Of a DNA stretch of 64,000 bases, positions 54,104 to 64,000 are shown piece after piece; the first letter of the stretch is position 1; each line of letters begins with the position of its first letter. The DNA comes from Liriodendron chinense (lineage: Eukaryota; Streptophyta; Magnoliopsida; Magnoliales; Magnoliaceae). The translations under genes and the position numbers were made by a program. The notes under the pieces are model-generated. The model ran no database searches. It saw nothing but the letters and a program-made list of their open reading frames with translations, and was not told where the DNA came from. The stretch spans positions 806,001 to 870,000 of the forward strand of contig ML058554.1 in NCBI GenBank assembly GCA_003013855.2. Direction: 5' to 3'.

Positions 54104-54607
54104 CTAGTTACCCCACACCAATCTATGAAGATTACCACCATGAAAGGATAAACACATAAGTCCCGGCTCCTCCCCACCGTAGGACTCGCTTTCTCTCCAG
54201 CCGTCGATTACGGTTTCTTCTACCCACACGGGATTCCGGCAAAGCGGACATGTGGCACACATGGCCCACTTGTGTTCTAGCCATCTATCCAAGCAATCCT
54301 TGTGAAACGCATGCTTGCATGGCAACTCCCTTATCTCTTCTCCTTGCTCCAACTCACATATACAGACCGCGCACTCGACAGACTCCACCCTCGACCGGTC
54401 TTCAAACCGGATCGCCGGAAGCCTTTCCCCAACTGCTTCAAGAAAATGGCTCATCGCAGCGAGCCTCTGCGGCTTGCTCCGATAGAGCCCAGTACACACA
54501 ACCATTGATCTGATCATGTCTGCCACTTCAAGAAGTAGCATGAAGATGATGAAAATGGTCACTGTGTAAAGGCTACACAAGAACTTTGAGAAACCACCAG
54601 ATGCCAT
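54104..54607 (-). CDS. RING-H2 finger E3 ubiquitin ligase, copy B (167 aa)
   Basis: Paralogue of the gene at 49769-50281, with the same orientation and layout: MASGGFSKF start, membrane span, RING-H2 ligands all conserved, tail GGNLHRLVWGN. It differs at scattered residues (for example MIRSM for MIKSM, RKPQRLAAM for RSTPQRPAAM) and lacks three residues in the tail (GLMCLSFHGG for GLVFFSFLGNHGG). One change lies beside a zinc ligand, MCATCPLC for MCPTCPLC, but no ligand is lost. The frame is open upstream to 54787, but the start at 54607 is chosen because it matches copy A and because a TATA-like sequence falls inside the longer frame. Both copies look functional. Confidence 0.91.
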   Translation of the reverse strand: MASGGFSKFLCSLYTVTIFIIFMLLLEVADMIRSMVVCTGLYRSKPQRLAAMSHFLEAVGERLPAIRFEDRSRVESVECAVCICELEQGEEIRELPCKHAFHKDCLDRWLEHKWAMCATCPLCRNPVWVEETVIDGWRESESYGGEEPGLMCLSFHGGNLHRLVWGN

Positions 54608-54670
54608 GTTTTTTAAGTGGACAGAAGTTTGAGAGAATATTAAGAGATTTGAAAACTTGGGTGTGAGGAA

Positions 54671-54679
54671 ATATATAAG
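54671..54679 (-). promoter_or_regulatory. TATA box of RING-H2 copy B
   Basis: The minus strand reads CTTATATAT, about 65 bases upstream of the ATG, at the same place as in copy A. Confidence 0.6.
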
Positions 54680-56790
54680 CATTAGTGGGAACACGAAATG
54701 GATTATTTTATTTGAATTTGAACTTTCCACCGTATGGAGAGGTTTACATTTCTTATCAAATGGAGCGACGAGAATGATGTGGGCCACACGATGGCAGGCA
54801 GCTTTTAAATTTATTTAGGCCGACTATATTTGTCGTTTGTCAACGGCAATCGTTCACGTCATTGTTTTATTCGGGGGCATATATATGTGTGTGGGAAAAG
54901 GTTGTATGAGGTAGGCCTCACAGAAGCTTCCTAAGGTAGAGCTCTGTGCCCCACACTGTAATGTATGCCAGACATCCACACCCTCAATTAGAGGTAGTTA
55001 TCTATGGTGGGCCATGGGACTAAAAATCAGGCCAATCCATGACTTGGGTGGGCTACACTATAGATAATAGTTGAGAGTGGATGCCCTATTCATTGAAACC
55101 TTACTGACTGTTTATATGGCCCCACGAAGATGTGGTTCAGACATCTAATCCATCCATTTTGTGTGTCCCACTTGGATGAGAGGTCAAACCAAATTTCATG
55201 TCATTCCAAACGTCAAGTAGGCCCACCAAGTGCTTTTAGATATTTTAGGCATGATCTTACATGGTTTCAGATTTTGTAACACACCCGAGTCTTGGATATG
55301 GCTGATTTGTGGAAAATCACTGTAAACTAGATGCCTCCTACCAAATGCATGGTATGGATGTCCAAAGCATAATAATGGTGGGTCCTACATAGCGCTACAT
55401 CATGGGAAGTTCCTATAAGGTCGACCTCGTAGAAACCATTTCCACACACGCATATAGACACACACACTTTAATCTAGAATGTCCCCCTGGGTGATGGAGC
55501 GTAAAACGATCCAGCTCTGTGGTGCCACCGTCTTGTGCCATGTCTCATCCACTCTGTCCATCAGGAGGGCCCCACCGACGTTAGATCATGAAGCCAAAAA
55601 ACACACCAATCCGAGATTCAGGTCAGACACACCACAGGGAGCAACGACAAGGGGACTCAAGCCATCCGTTTGGGGCCGTCCATGTTATTCCATCCAACCC
55701 GTTCATCAGTTACGTTGCAACAGGATTAATAGAAGCTCCAAAAATCATCCCAATCCAAATCTCTTAAGGCCTCACCTCATGAAGTTTGATGCTTTACTTG
55801 TAATTTTGCATTGCTCGGGGCAGTTTTTTTTTGGGTGTATAGTGAAATGAGAAGGCACTACTGACGGACGGAGTGGATGTTACACGCACGATACGTGGGC
55901 CCCACAGAGCTTCTGTGTTTTATCTGCCGAATAAAATAGGCCTTACAGACGTTTCCATAATCAAAACCATCGGCCGTTGTATCCAACGAGGACTGTCCAA
56001 TAGGAAAAGCACGCGTGCAAAGACCCGAGTGAGGTATAATCCCCTAAACTGATCTGGAAAAATGGATGAACGGCGTGGATACATAGTACATCCATCAAGG
56101 TGGCCCCACGGTAACCCACGGTAAGGGCTGCACCTTCTTGGGTGAGGCCGGGGTCTCACCTAATCCGCTCTCCTAGAGGAAAAAAAAATGTATAGAAAGT
56201 AAGACGTTCTAGAATACCATCCTTTTCGTATCTTCTTTTGATTCCCAATAAGCAATATAATAATTTAATGGTTGTCAGACTATGTACACTAAAATTTTAA
56301 AAATAATAATAACAAAAAAGGTTCTCATCATGTTTAAATGCAATCCAACACGTTCATTAGGTGAGTCCCATCAGGATGATAGGAAAAAACCCAAATATCA
56401 GCCCCCTCCAAAACTTCAGCAGGTCCAAAGTACATTTCAATGGTAGTGCTCCAATCCTCACTTTTCCCTTTGGTGTGGCCCACATTAGTTCCTAATTGGC
56501 CTAATTATTAGTTTGAAGTCTAAGGTTGATCTGTCATAAATGATGGCCGGAGTGGATTTCACACACACATATCAAGGTGGGCCCCACATATTTTCCTGGA
56601 GGGATTGTAAGGTATTAGCATCCATAATTTTAAATGACTAAAGTAACCCTTTTCAGCGAGTAAGATATACACCATTGGATTGCAATCCCACTTTAGTTAA
56701 GGGCTCTGTATGCTTTTTTCTCACTTAGTTTTGTATTGGATCCGGCTTCATTAAAGAAAACGCCATGAACCTTCACGTAATCGACATAAT

Positions 56791-58686
56791 GCCAGCATCC
56801 AGAACCTCATGTCGATCCAAAAGGATGCGATTCTCCATCAGTTATCATTATGAATTATCGAAGACATGAATGTATGTAAATCCAAGAAATCGATATCATA
56901 CATAAACCATGAAAGCTGCATTACGGCAAAAATATAAAAAAGAAAGGGACGAATGGTGTGACAAATGGTTTGGATGGATTCAACAAGTTGGAGAGCGCTT
57001 GGAAATCCTCCTTTCTAGAATCGGAGGGTATGCAAATGATGGCTACATTACATTGAAAGAAGTGATGATTCAACCATTCTATTTTATTTGACATCATCTC
57101 ACTTGTTGCATTTCATTTGAATGAGAATCTTAATTTGTTAGGCAAATCCTTTGAAACAACATATCGGCTTAACCAGCAATGTTGATTGAGTGTCTTTAAT
57201 CTAGTGCATTGCAGTTGGGTTGACTGAAGGTTCAGTTGGATTGACTGAAGCACGTTGTTTTAGGTTTGATTGAAGTTTGTTTCGATTGACTAATAGGCTT
57301 TGTTGACCAAAGGTACAACTAATGAAATGCATCAATTTTATAAAGTATAGGTTTTGTTTCTTAACCTTATACAAAAGTGTATAAACATTCTTATATACAT
57401 GGCTAGGGTATTCGTAACAAAGAGAGTGTTTCTAGAGTTTCGAAGAGAGAATTTAGGATTTCTATATTGTTAGTCGTTTCCATCTGTTGTAACCTTATGG
57501 TGAGTACGGAATTTCTGTGTTGAAAGCACACAGAAAATTCCAGAAGCTTCTCATTTGCCCACGTCGTTTCCGATAACTTCCGCTCACTCCTTTTAACGTG
57601 TGGAACTTTTCTGACCCTCACCATAACCTTTTAGTTACATCCACACCATCCATCAATTTTTCCAGAAAAGTTTAGAGCATGTTTTCAAAAATAAGGTACA
57701 TCCAAAGCTCAAGTGACCACACTAAAAAAAGCAATAGGGATTACACAAAGTGCCGTTGAAACCTCCTAGGGCCAAGCATGAGGCTTATTTGACATCTAAC
57801 TGGTTTATAACGCCACCCATCTGGATGAAGGTAAAATACAAATATCTGCTTGATCAGAGCCGCCTGTCGCCCTCAGAAGTTTTTATCACTAGTACGAATT
57901 CCCAGTATTTTCTATGCTGTGTTCTACTTATGCTTTGGATCTGCCTTGTCTTTAGGCTTATAACCTAGGAAGTTCTTAAAAAATGTTTGGATGGTGTGGA
58001 TCTAAGAAATAAATCATCATGGGGCCATGTAACTTTCACACGCCAAGAAACTACGCTGCTGACCGGAGAGAGAAGAAAACCCAAACGGTGGAAATGTGAA
58101 ACTTCTATGGGCCCATCATGATGTATGTAATAAATCTACACAATCCATCCATTTTTTCATACCGTTTAGGACGCAATAACAAAAAAAAGAGGCAGATTCA
58201 AGGCTCAAGTGGCCTGCACGATAGGAAAATGTGGAAATTGAATGCGTACCATTGAAAACCTCTTGAGGCCACAGATGGCTCTAATCAAGCTGATGATGTG
58301 TTTTTACTTCATCTAGGTCTGCTTGACCTTATGAAGAGGTTAGATGGCAAATATATAAACCTCAGTGGACTGTATGAAGTTTTCTCATTCAATCCCATGC
58401 TTTCTGATGTGTGGTACACTTGAGCTTTGGATGTGCCTCATTTTTTGTGTCATGATTTAAAATGATTTGGAAAACTCGATGGACAGTGTGGATCTAACAG
58501 ATAAATCATGATGAGGCTTAGAGAAATTTTACAGGGTGAAAGTGGGGTTTTGTGGTCCGCAATCCATTGGCGGGAGAAAATCTGCCTGCTTTGTAAGCAG
58601 GCGTGACTCGGACCAATGAGTATATACGGTGCTGTATTTTCCAGTGCCTTCAACACAGATGATCCACACTCCCGATATAGTGGATT
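56791..58686. other. Intergenic with two MITE-core copies
   Basis: Core words occur at about 57630-58030 and 58110-58510 ('tccatccattttttcatacc', 'tgtggtacacttgagctttg'). A 60-codon plus-strand frame at 56909-57091 has no recognisable domain. No gene is supported. Confidence 0.45.
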
Positions 58687-59228
58687 GGGAGCGAATTAGA
58701 TGTTACCCTAGGTAACACCTTAGTGGGTGTTACCCCTATCGTGTGGGGACCATCTTGATATATTTTTTTATATATTTATGCTGTCTATCTGTTTTCTCAT
58801 ATCATTTTAGGATATGATCCAAAATCTTAAGAAGATAAAAATCTCATGTGGACCATAACACTAGAAACAGTGATTAATAACCATTAAAAGCGTTTTGTGG
58901 GCCATAAAAGTTTTGGATCAATCTCATATTTATGTTTTCCCTTCATCAAGACCTTATTGACATTATCAAGAGCTTGGATTGCAAATAAACATTACCAAAA
59001 CCTTAACGTGGGCTCTTTGGAATTTTTAATGGTGGGGCACTTAATCACACTGTTTCCAGTGGTATGGTCCACTTGAGATTTGGATCTGCATAATTTTTGG
59101 AACCTTATCCTAAAATGGGCTGTATAAACGGATGGACAGAGTGGATATACAAAATATTATCCATGTGGGCCATACGGTAGGGGTAACACCCACTAAGCTC
59201 TTCCCAGGGTAACACCTAATTCGCGCCC
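58687..59228. mobile_element. Mutator-type MITE, 542 bp, perfect 9-bp duplication
   Basis: The left end reads GGGAGCGAATTAGATGTTAC, and the complement of the right end reads GGGCGCGAATTAGGTGTTAC. Perfect 9-bp duplications tagtggatt flank it (58678-58686 and 59229-59237). It is a sister of 27861-28391, with closely matching interior ('gacattatcaagagcttgga' in both). Confidence 0.93.
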
Positions 59229-59237
59229 TAGTGGATT

Positions 59238-60758
59238 AATCTCTCTCTGTGCTGTGGTTTCTAATTTCTTTTTATATTTTTAGCAAATGTTTTTCACATA
59301 TTTTTTCTTTTTCCCCATTTGATGTGTTTGCTTGAATAATTCAGTTCTTCATTGTTTATTTGATTCCTTCTGAGGTTGCTTCTATGGCTAACATGCAATG
59401 GGTCTAACCCCAATGAAAGGGGGCCATGTATACTCATGCATGGGACCCATAGTCTAAAGAATAAAATTGTCATTTAATACAAAGTAATTTTTACTTTCAT
59501 TGATTTCATGTCCAACAACCACACGTGACACATGCACACAATTTACATCCATAATTGGAGCTCTCATGATGAAGTGTAAGACTATGCCACTATAACTGAA
59601 AGGGTATATTTGGATACATGGTCCAATTCATGAGTTTTATACCAAAAATGTAATGATCTTTTAAGTGATAATTTACCAGCTCACTATAGAAAATTAGATC
59701 AATGAAAGTAATGATTACTATGCAGAATCCATGTATCCAAGCAGCCTAACTGTCATGGTAGTATGTTAGTAAACAACAACTTCCACGTGTATTCTGTGTA
59801 CTAGAAAAGCCCCAAGTGGTCTGGATGAGATTCTAATTTCTAAGGCACTATTTAAGTGGTGATATAACTCACCATAGGTGGGACCCATGGGAAATGGAAA
59901 GACATGCATAACGGTTAAAAATTGAAAGAGATGTAGTTGATGACAAATTGCATATAAAGAAAGTAAAAGATTTAGCCATTGTCATGATCATACAATTGCC
60001 CCAATAAGTTTGGGGCGACGTGGTGATGGTTAAGGGTCCAATTATTATATTGGGCCTTCGATGAGAAGCTTTGCCAACGAATGTGAGCTTGGGATGCAGC
60101 TTTTTCTGGCCTTGAATCCTAATGATGTGACATTTCAAGGTCTTTGGGTGGGATGGAGTGGAATAGGATTCCCGTAGATGATTCAATTAGTTAAGGCTCG
60201 GATGATGAATGATGCTATTACTTTTGAAAATGAGTGCGCCTTGCGTGTGGCTGGACTCAGAACCATCAGCATGTACCACCCCATTGCATCCCATGATCAG
60301 AACTGTACATGTTCCAGGTTGTATCCTAAATGGGCCCATGGCCACATATTTAAGCTGAATGGATGATTACGATTCTAGCTGAATGTGGAACAATGGGAAG
60401 AAAAGTTTCAATGTCTCCCCTTGAGCTCCACAGATTAATGGTCAGTATCATACTTCTAGCTTGACGATTGGACCATAGGCCACTGATAGAAGTCCTAAGA
60501 GCCTATTTGGATAGTGGAAAAAGAAAACAAAATGGAGAGAACTTCTCTTCAGGTGTGGCCTTAGGTATTAGCTGTCCACATGTGACCCACCAATTTGATC
60601 GTTGTGATTGTCTAATGAAGAATTGTATGATCTACAGTAAACATGTCCTTGCCTACAAATACTTTTAAATTAGATATTTATGTTGAACTAGATTGTTCAT
60701 AGAATGTCTTCCAAATTGTTTATTTCTATTGCACAAGGGTTCGACCTACTTAATGATT
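59238..60758. other. Intergenic, nothing recognised
   Basis: No coding region, RNA gene or repeat structure could be supported. Confidence 0.4.
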
Positions 60759-61366
60759 TTATGTAGCGAGGTGTTCCCTGATCAAGTTAGGAAAAGGATC
60801 CAAGAGCGGGCCTGGAAGAACCCAAGAAAAGTTCCAAAGAAAGGGCTAAGATTCAACGAATTCGTGGACTAAGAAGGCCTAACGACCGGTCGTCTACCAT
60901 CCACGATTAGTTGCCCGATTGACCGAATTAGATCTAGAATTCAGCGCAACTCGTTGGATTGTCTTGGGCGCCAACCAACTGATCAGCTGACCGATCGCCA
61001 CCCAACTCCAACCAGTCGTGCAACGCACAAGGTCCCGCGTGAACTTTTTTATTTTGAACCATTTTTTTCCAGTTTTTATTTGATTTACTTTCCTATTGCA
61101 ATTAGGACACCTTGAGCATTAAGATTTTAGGATTATTTAAAGGTTGCTTTGATTTCGTTTTAGAATTAATTGAATATTTTTTAATAAAATTATGAGTTTA
61201 TCTCTATTTTGGCTCGTGAATTCGAAAAGATGATCTCGTGGATTCGAGATATCCCCTCAGTGGACTTGAGGAAGATTGGTTGAGGAATCCTGATAGCTTT
61301 GAAATTCGGAATAGTTATCCACGTGAGAGAGACGGTAGTTCGATCTTACCCGCCCTAGCTGCGCTA
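60759..61366 (+). repeat. Left LTR of the Gypsy-type element
   Basis: It starts (t)tatgtagcgagg against tgatgtagcgaag in the right LTR, and ends gctgcgcta against gctgtgcca. The conserved TG and CA are mutated here. It contains 'gaccggtcgtc' and 'actgatcagctgaccgatcg' words. Confidence 0.85.
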
Positions 61367-61369
61367 AGT

Positions 61370-61379
61370 TGGTATCAGA
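61370..61379 (+). other. Primer-binding site
   Basis: TGGTATCAGA, the initiator-Met tRNA match, three bases after the left LTR. Confidence 0.75.
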
Positions 61380-61395
61380 AAGATGTTCTTCCTTG

Positions 61396-63222
61396 ATGAT
61401 GGCTTCTAGTGCAAGCAATGATAACAACCCTATCGATGGTGATTTCAGGAAACAACCCCTAACATTGAGAAAGTTTATAGAGTTTCAACGAGAGCACCTT
61501 CAAGCTATGTAAGGGCTGCAAGCTTTGTCCAATCTCCTCGTCGTAACTCTCGCACCACAAAACAACCACCTATATAATTACGTCCACCCCACTGTGATAG
61601 TTGTACCATGCAACAACATAGTTCGCCGAGCTTCGCCGGTAGCCAATTGTCAGCCTATTATAGAAGAAGATGTCAGATCTAGTGATTATGAGGTTGAAGA
61701 TTTGGTGTTCCGACATCCTGCTACTAAAGATGTGCGTGTTGATCACGCTGACAGAGGGTTTCGAGGTAAGAGTGAACTACCTAACTTTAATAGAGCACTC
61801 GGTATTGAGAATTTCCTCGATTGGCTAGCTGAAGTTGAGAGATACTTCAACTACATGGGTATTTTTGATGATTTGCAAGTGAAACTTGTCGCATGCATAT
61901 AAATTAAAATCGGGCGCGCTTCGGCGTGGTGGGAACAATTGCAGAATATGCGCATCCGTCAGATCAAACTTTCCATCCGTTCATGGTTTCAAATGAAGTG
62001 TTTGCTGAAATCTCGATTTTTGCCCAACGATTATGAGCAAGTATTATTTCATTAGTATCAAAATTGCAAGCAGGGGATCCGATCCATCACTGAGTATTTG
62101 TTCAAATTTGATTGCCTTACGACTCGCAATGAGTTGTCTAAGACGGAAGCCTAGAAAACTGCAAGGTTCATCGATGGTTTAAGGTTCGCAATCCAGGACC
62201 AAGTTCAATTATAGTTGGTCTGGACAATGGAGGAAGCGTATCAGGTTGCCACTCGTGTAGAGACGTAGTTAGCAAGAGCCCCAACATGTGACAATCCTTC
62301 TCCTCTTGTCCCCACAAACAACTCCGCTCAAGATCCATCCCTATCCAAGGGAAAGGAACCTGTTGAACATCGTGTTCAGCCCCGTGTTGGCCGCCCACAC
62401 AAGGAAGTGGTCTAGCACGGCCGCAATGTTCAACAATTGTGCTTGGTCCTAGTAAAATTCTGAATACTTACGGTCGACTGAGGCCCGACCATTATTTCAG
62501 ATGTAGACAGCCAGGACACCTCTCAAATGCATGCCCTCAACGGCTCACGGCTAATGTTGTTATCACCATGGACGATGTACAAGTTGAACTATAAATATTG
62601 TTGATGATGAGCAAGTTGAAGAAGAGGATGAATGGACTGATTGAATTTCAGAAAATCAGGGTTTATCCTTAGTGGTACAAGGCAACAAACGCACGTCTGA
62701 AGCACATGCACATCCCCAACGCCACAACATTTTCGCACGAGGTGTACGGTGGATGGAAAAGTGTGTGACATGATTATTGATGGTGGTAGCTGCGAGCACA
62801 TCGTATCCCAAGTGATGGTGGACAAGTTGAAGATCAAGACCACTCTGCATCCTTCGCCCTACGTTATAGGGTGGATTATAATTAAGGGAGCACGATGAAG
62901 GTGAAGGAACAATGCATTAATGTCTCCTTTTCAATCGGCAAGGTCTATAAAGATAAGATATATTGTAATGTCATGGACATGGATGCCTGGCATATGATAC
63001 TTGGGCGCCTATGGCAATATGATCAGAATGTAGTACATCGTAGCTGGGACAACATCATCACATTCAGCAAGGACGGACGGAGAATCATCCTCGTTCTAAC
63101 AATCCCGAGTGACGGTCATCGAACGACTAAGGGATAGGGTCAGTCTCTCCTTATCTTATGCAACAAGGCAGCGAAACCTCATGGGAGCACACAAAACTCG
63201 AGGTCGAGTTTCTCTCAAGAGG
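61396..63222 (+). pseudogene. Gypsy gag-protease reading frame, inactivated
   Basis: It starts MMASSASNDNNPIDGDF. Stops occur at 'QAM*GLQ' and after LVACI. The gag core is clear: SELPNFNRALGIENFLDWLA, VERYFNYMGIFDDLQVKL, ASAWWEQLQNM and GIRSITEYLFKFD. Near 62500 the knuckle reads YFRCRQPGHLSNACP, with the first Cys replaced. The protease follows: CTVDGKVCDMIIDGGSCEHI, with Asp-Gly-Gly in place of the usual Asp-Ser/Thr-Gly, then MDAWHMILGRLWQYD. After one TAG the tail ends SSFSQEGVTD in the purine tract. Confidence 0.87.
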
Positions 63223-63229
63223 GGGTGAC

Positions 63230-63866
63230 TGATGTAGCGAAGCGTTTTCTTAATTGAATCAGGAAAAGAACCTAAGAGTGGCCCCAGAAGAACCCAAGAA
63301 AGGCCCCAAAGGAAGGGCCAAGATTCAATAAATTCGTGAACCAAGAAGGCTTGATGTACCGGTCGTCCACCATCCAGGATCGGTTGCCCTGACCGATCGA
63401 ATTAGATCTGAAATCCAGCGCAACTCGTTGGACTTTTTTGGGCGCCAAGCTGACTGGTCGGTCAATTGGTCGCCACCCAACTCCGACCGATCGGTCGTGC
63501 AACGTTCAGGGTCTTGCTTAAGCTTTCTTATTTCGAACCATTTTCTTCGTTTTGATTTGATTTACTTTCCTACTTGCAAACAAGACACCTTGGGTGTGTA
63601 AATTAGGGTTTTAGGACTATTTAAAGGTTGCTTTGATTTCATTTTGGAATTAATTGAATATTTTTTAATAAAATTATGAGTTTATCTCTATTTTGGCTCA
63701 TGGATTTGAGTTGTTCTTCGTGGATTTGAAGAGACGGTCTCGTGAATTCGAGATATTCCCTCGTGGACTCGAGAAAGATCGGTTGAGGAGGCCCGATAAT
63801 TCTAAATTTTGAAATAGTTATTCCCAGTGAGAGAGACAGTGTTTGATTCCTACCCCGGCTGTGCCA
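63230..63866 (+). repeat. Right LTR of the Gypsy-type element
   Basis: It begins TGATGTAGCGA directly after the purine tract aagagggggtgac and ends GGCTGTGCCA. It is 29 bases longer than the left copy, partly from an extra 'gtggatttgagttgttcttc' segment (about 63700). Confidence 0.88.
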
Positions 63867-64000
63867 TAATTGGACTGGGCAATTCATAATTGGCCCTGGC
63901 TTAGCCTACGCAGAACAGTACTAGGCTTAGATTTTAATTCCATGTAATTTAAGGGCCAAATTAAGCCCAAGCCCTATAGGGCTGGGCAGACAGGCCAGGC
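63867..64000. other. Window end, repeat-like
   Basis: Words 'ggccctggcttagcc' and 'agggctgggcagacagg' resemble hAT-type MITE interiors. The sequence is cut by the window edge. Confidence 0.35.

Larger units (their letters stand above)
52215..56790. repeat. Tandem segmental duplication, unit B (with RING-H2 gene)
   Basis: Head-to-tail with unit A. It is longer by about 0.8 kb owing to insertions (about 53440-53710 and part of 54900-55680). The right edge is approximate, where 'cgtaatcgacataatgccag' echoes the end of unit A. Confidence 0.85.
60759..63866 (+). mobile_element. Gypsy-type element with gag and protease only (non-autonomous)
   Basis: LTRs are 60759-61366 and 63230-63866. The likely 5-bp target duplication is tgatt (60754-60758) and taatt (63867-63871), one mismatch. 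The internal region is only about 1.86 kb and runs gag, knuckle, protease, then directly into the usual C-terminal tail and purine tract, with no RT, RNase H or integrase. This resembles the TR-GAG class but also retains a protease. Confidence 0.9.

Noticed and set aside
54608..54787. N-terminal extension of RING-H2 copy B
   Set aside because: It has no counterpart in copy A and overlaps the TATA-like sequence, so it is upstream DNA.
56909..57091. 60-codon plus-strand frame (KAALRQKYKKERDEWCDKWF)
   Set aside because: No domain, splice context or paralogue could be seen. Length alone is not evidence.

Overview
The window is plant nuclear DNA. The evidence is spliced genes with GT/AG introns, plant-type LTR retrotransposons primed by initiator-Met tRNA, a plant L1 LINE, hAT and Mutator-type MITEs, tRNA-derived SINEs and long GA/AT microsatellites. 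The very common repeat core built around 'ggtggaccacaccat' and 'cattaaaaacttc' made me think of magnoliid genomes. That is recollection, not proof.

Host genes are few, and all lie on the minus strand. (1) Positions 1-715 hold the first two exons of an unrecognised plant protein, cut by the window edge. (2) Positions 3818-26513 hold a 7-exon gene for a 316-residue single-pass membrane protein with an 8-cysteine, apple/PAN-like segment. All seven exons join in phase, although three introns have grown to 11.1, 6.4 and 3.7 kb through repeat insertions. (3) Two RING-H2 E3 ligase genes, at 49769-50281 and 54104-54607, sit in two tandem units of about 3.8 and 4.6 kb (48437-52214 and 52215 to about 56790).

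Repeats fill the rest. 1-3.8 kb: two hAT-type MITEs beside gene 1. 3.8-26.5 kb, mostly introns of gene 2: an L1 inserted into an RNase H remnant, SINEs, hAT MITEs, a 5' LTR plus gag of a Gypsy element, and a 2.2-kb foldback element carrying a complete 553-bp TRIM. 27-38 kb: Mutator-type MITEs with 9-bp target duplications that share an internal core, plus a reverse-orientation LTR fragment fused to a truncated hAT MITE. 42.7-47.5 kb: a Copia element with intact ends that carries a nested solo LTR in its protease region and a hAT MITE in its right LTR. The left LTR preserves the empty site of that MITE. 47.9-48.3 kb: two SINEs. 48.4-56.8 kb: the RING-H2 duplication. 58.7-59.2 kb: a Mutator-type MITE with a perfect target duplication. 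60.8-63.9 kb: a Gypsy element that keeps only gag and protease.

No prokaryote-style system, CRISPR array, rRNA gene or intact tRNA gene was seen. The most informative content is the intron-bloated gene, the self-documenting nested insertions, and a MITE core that recurs inside elements with different ends.
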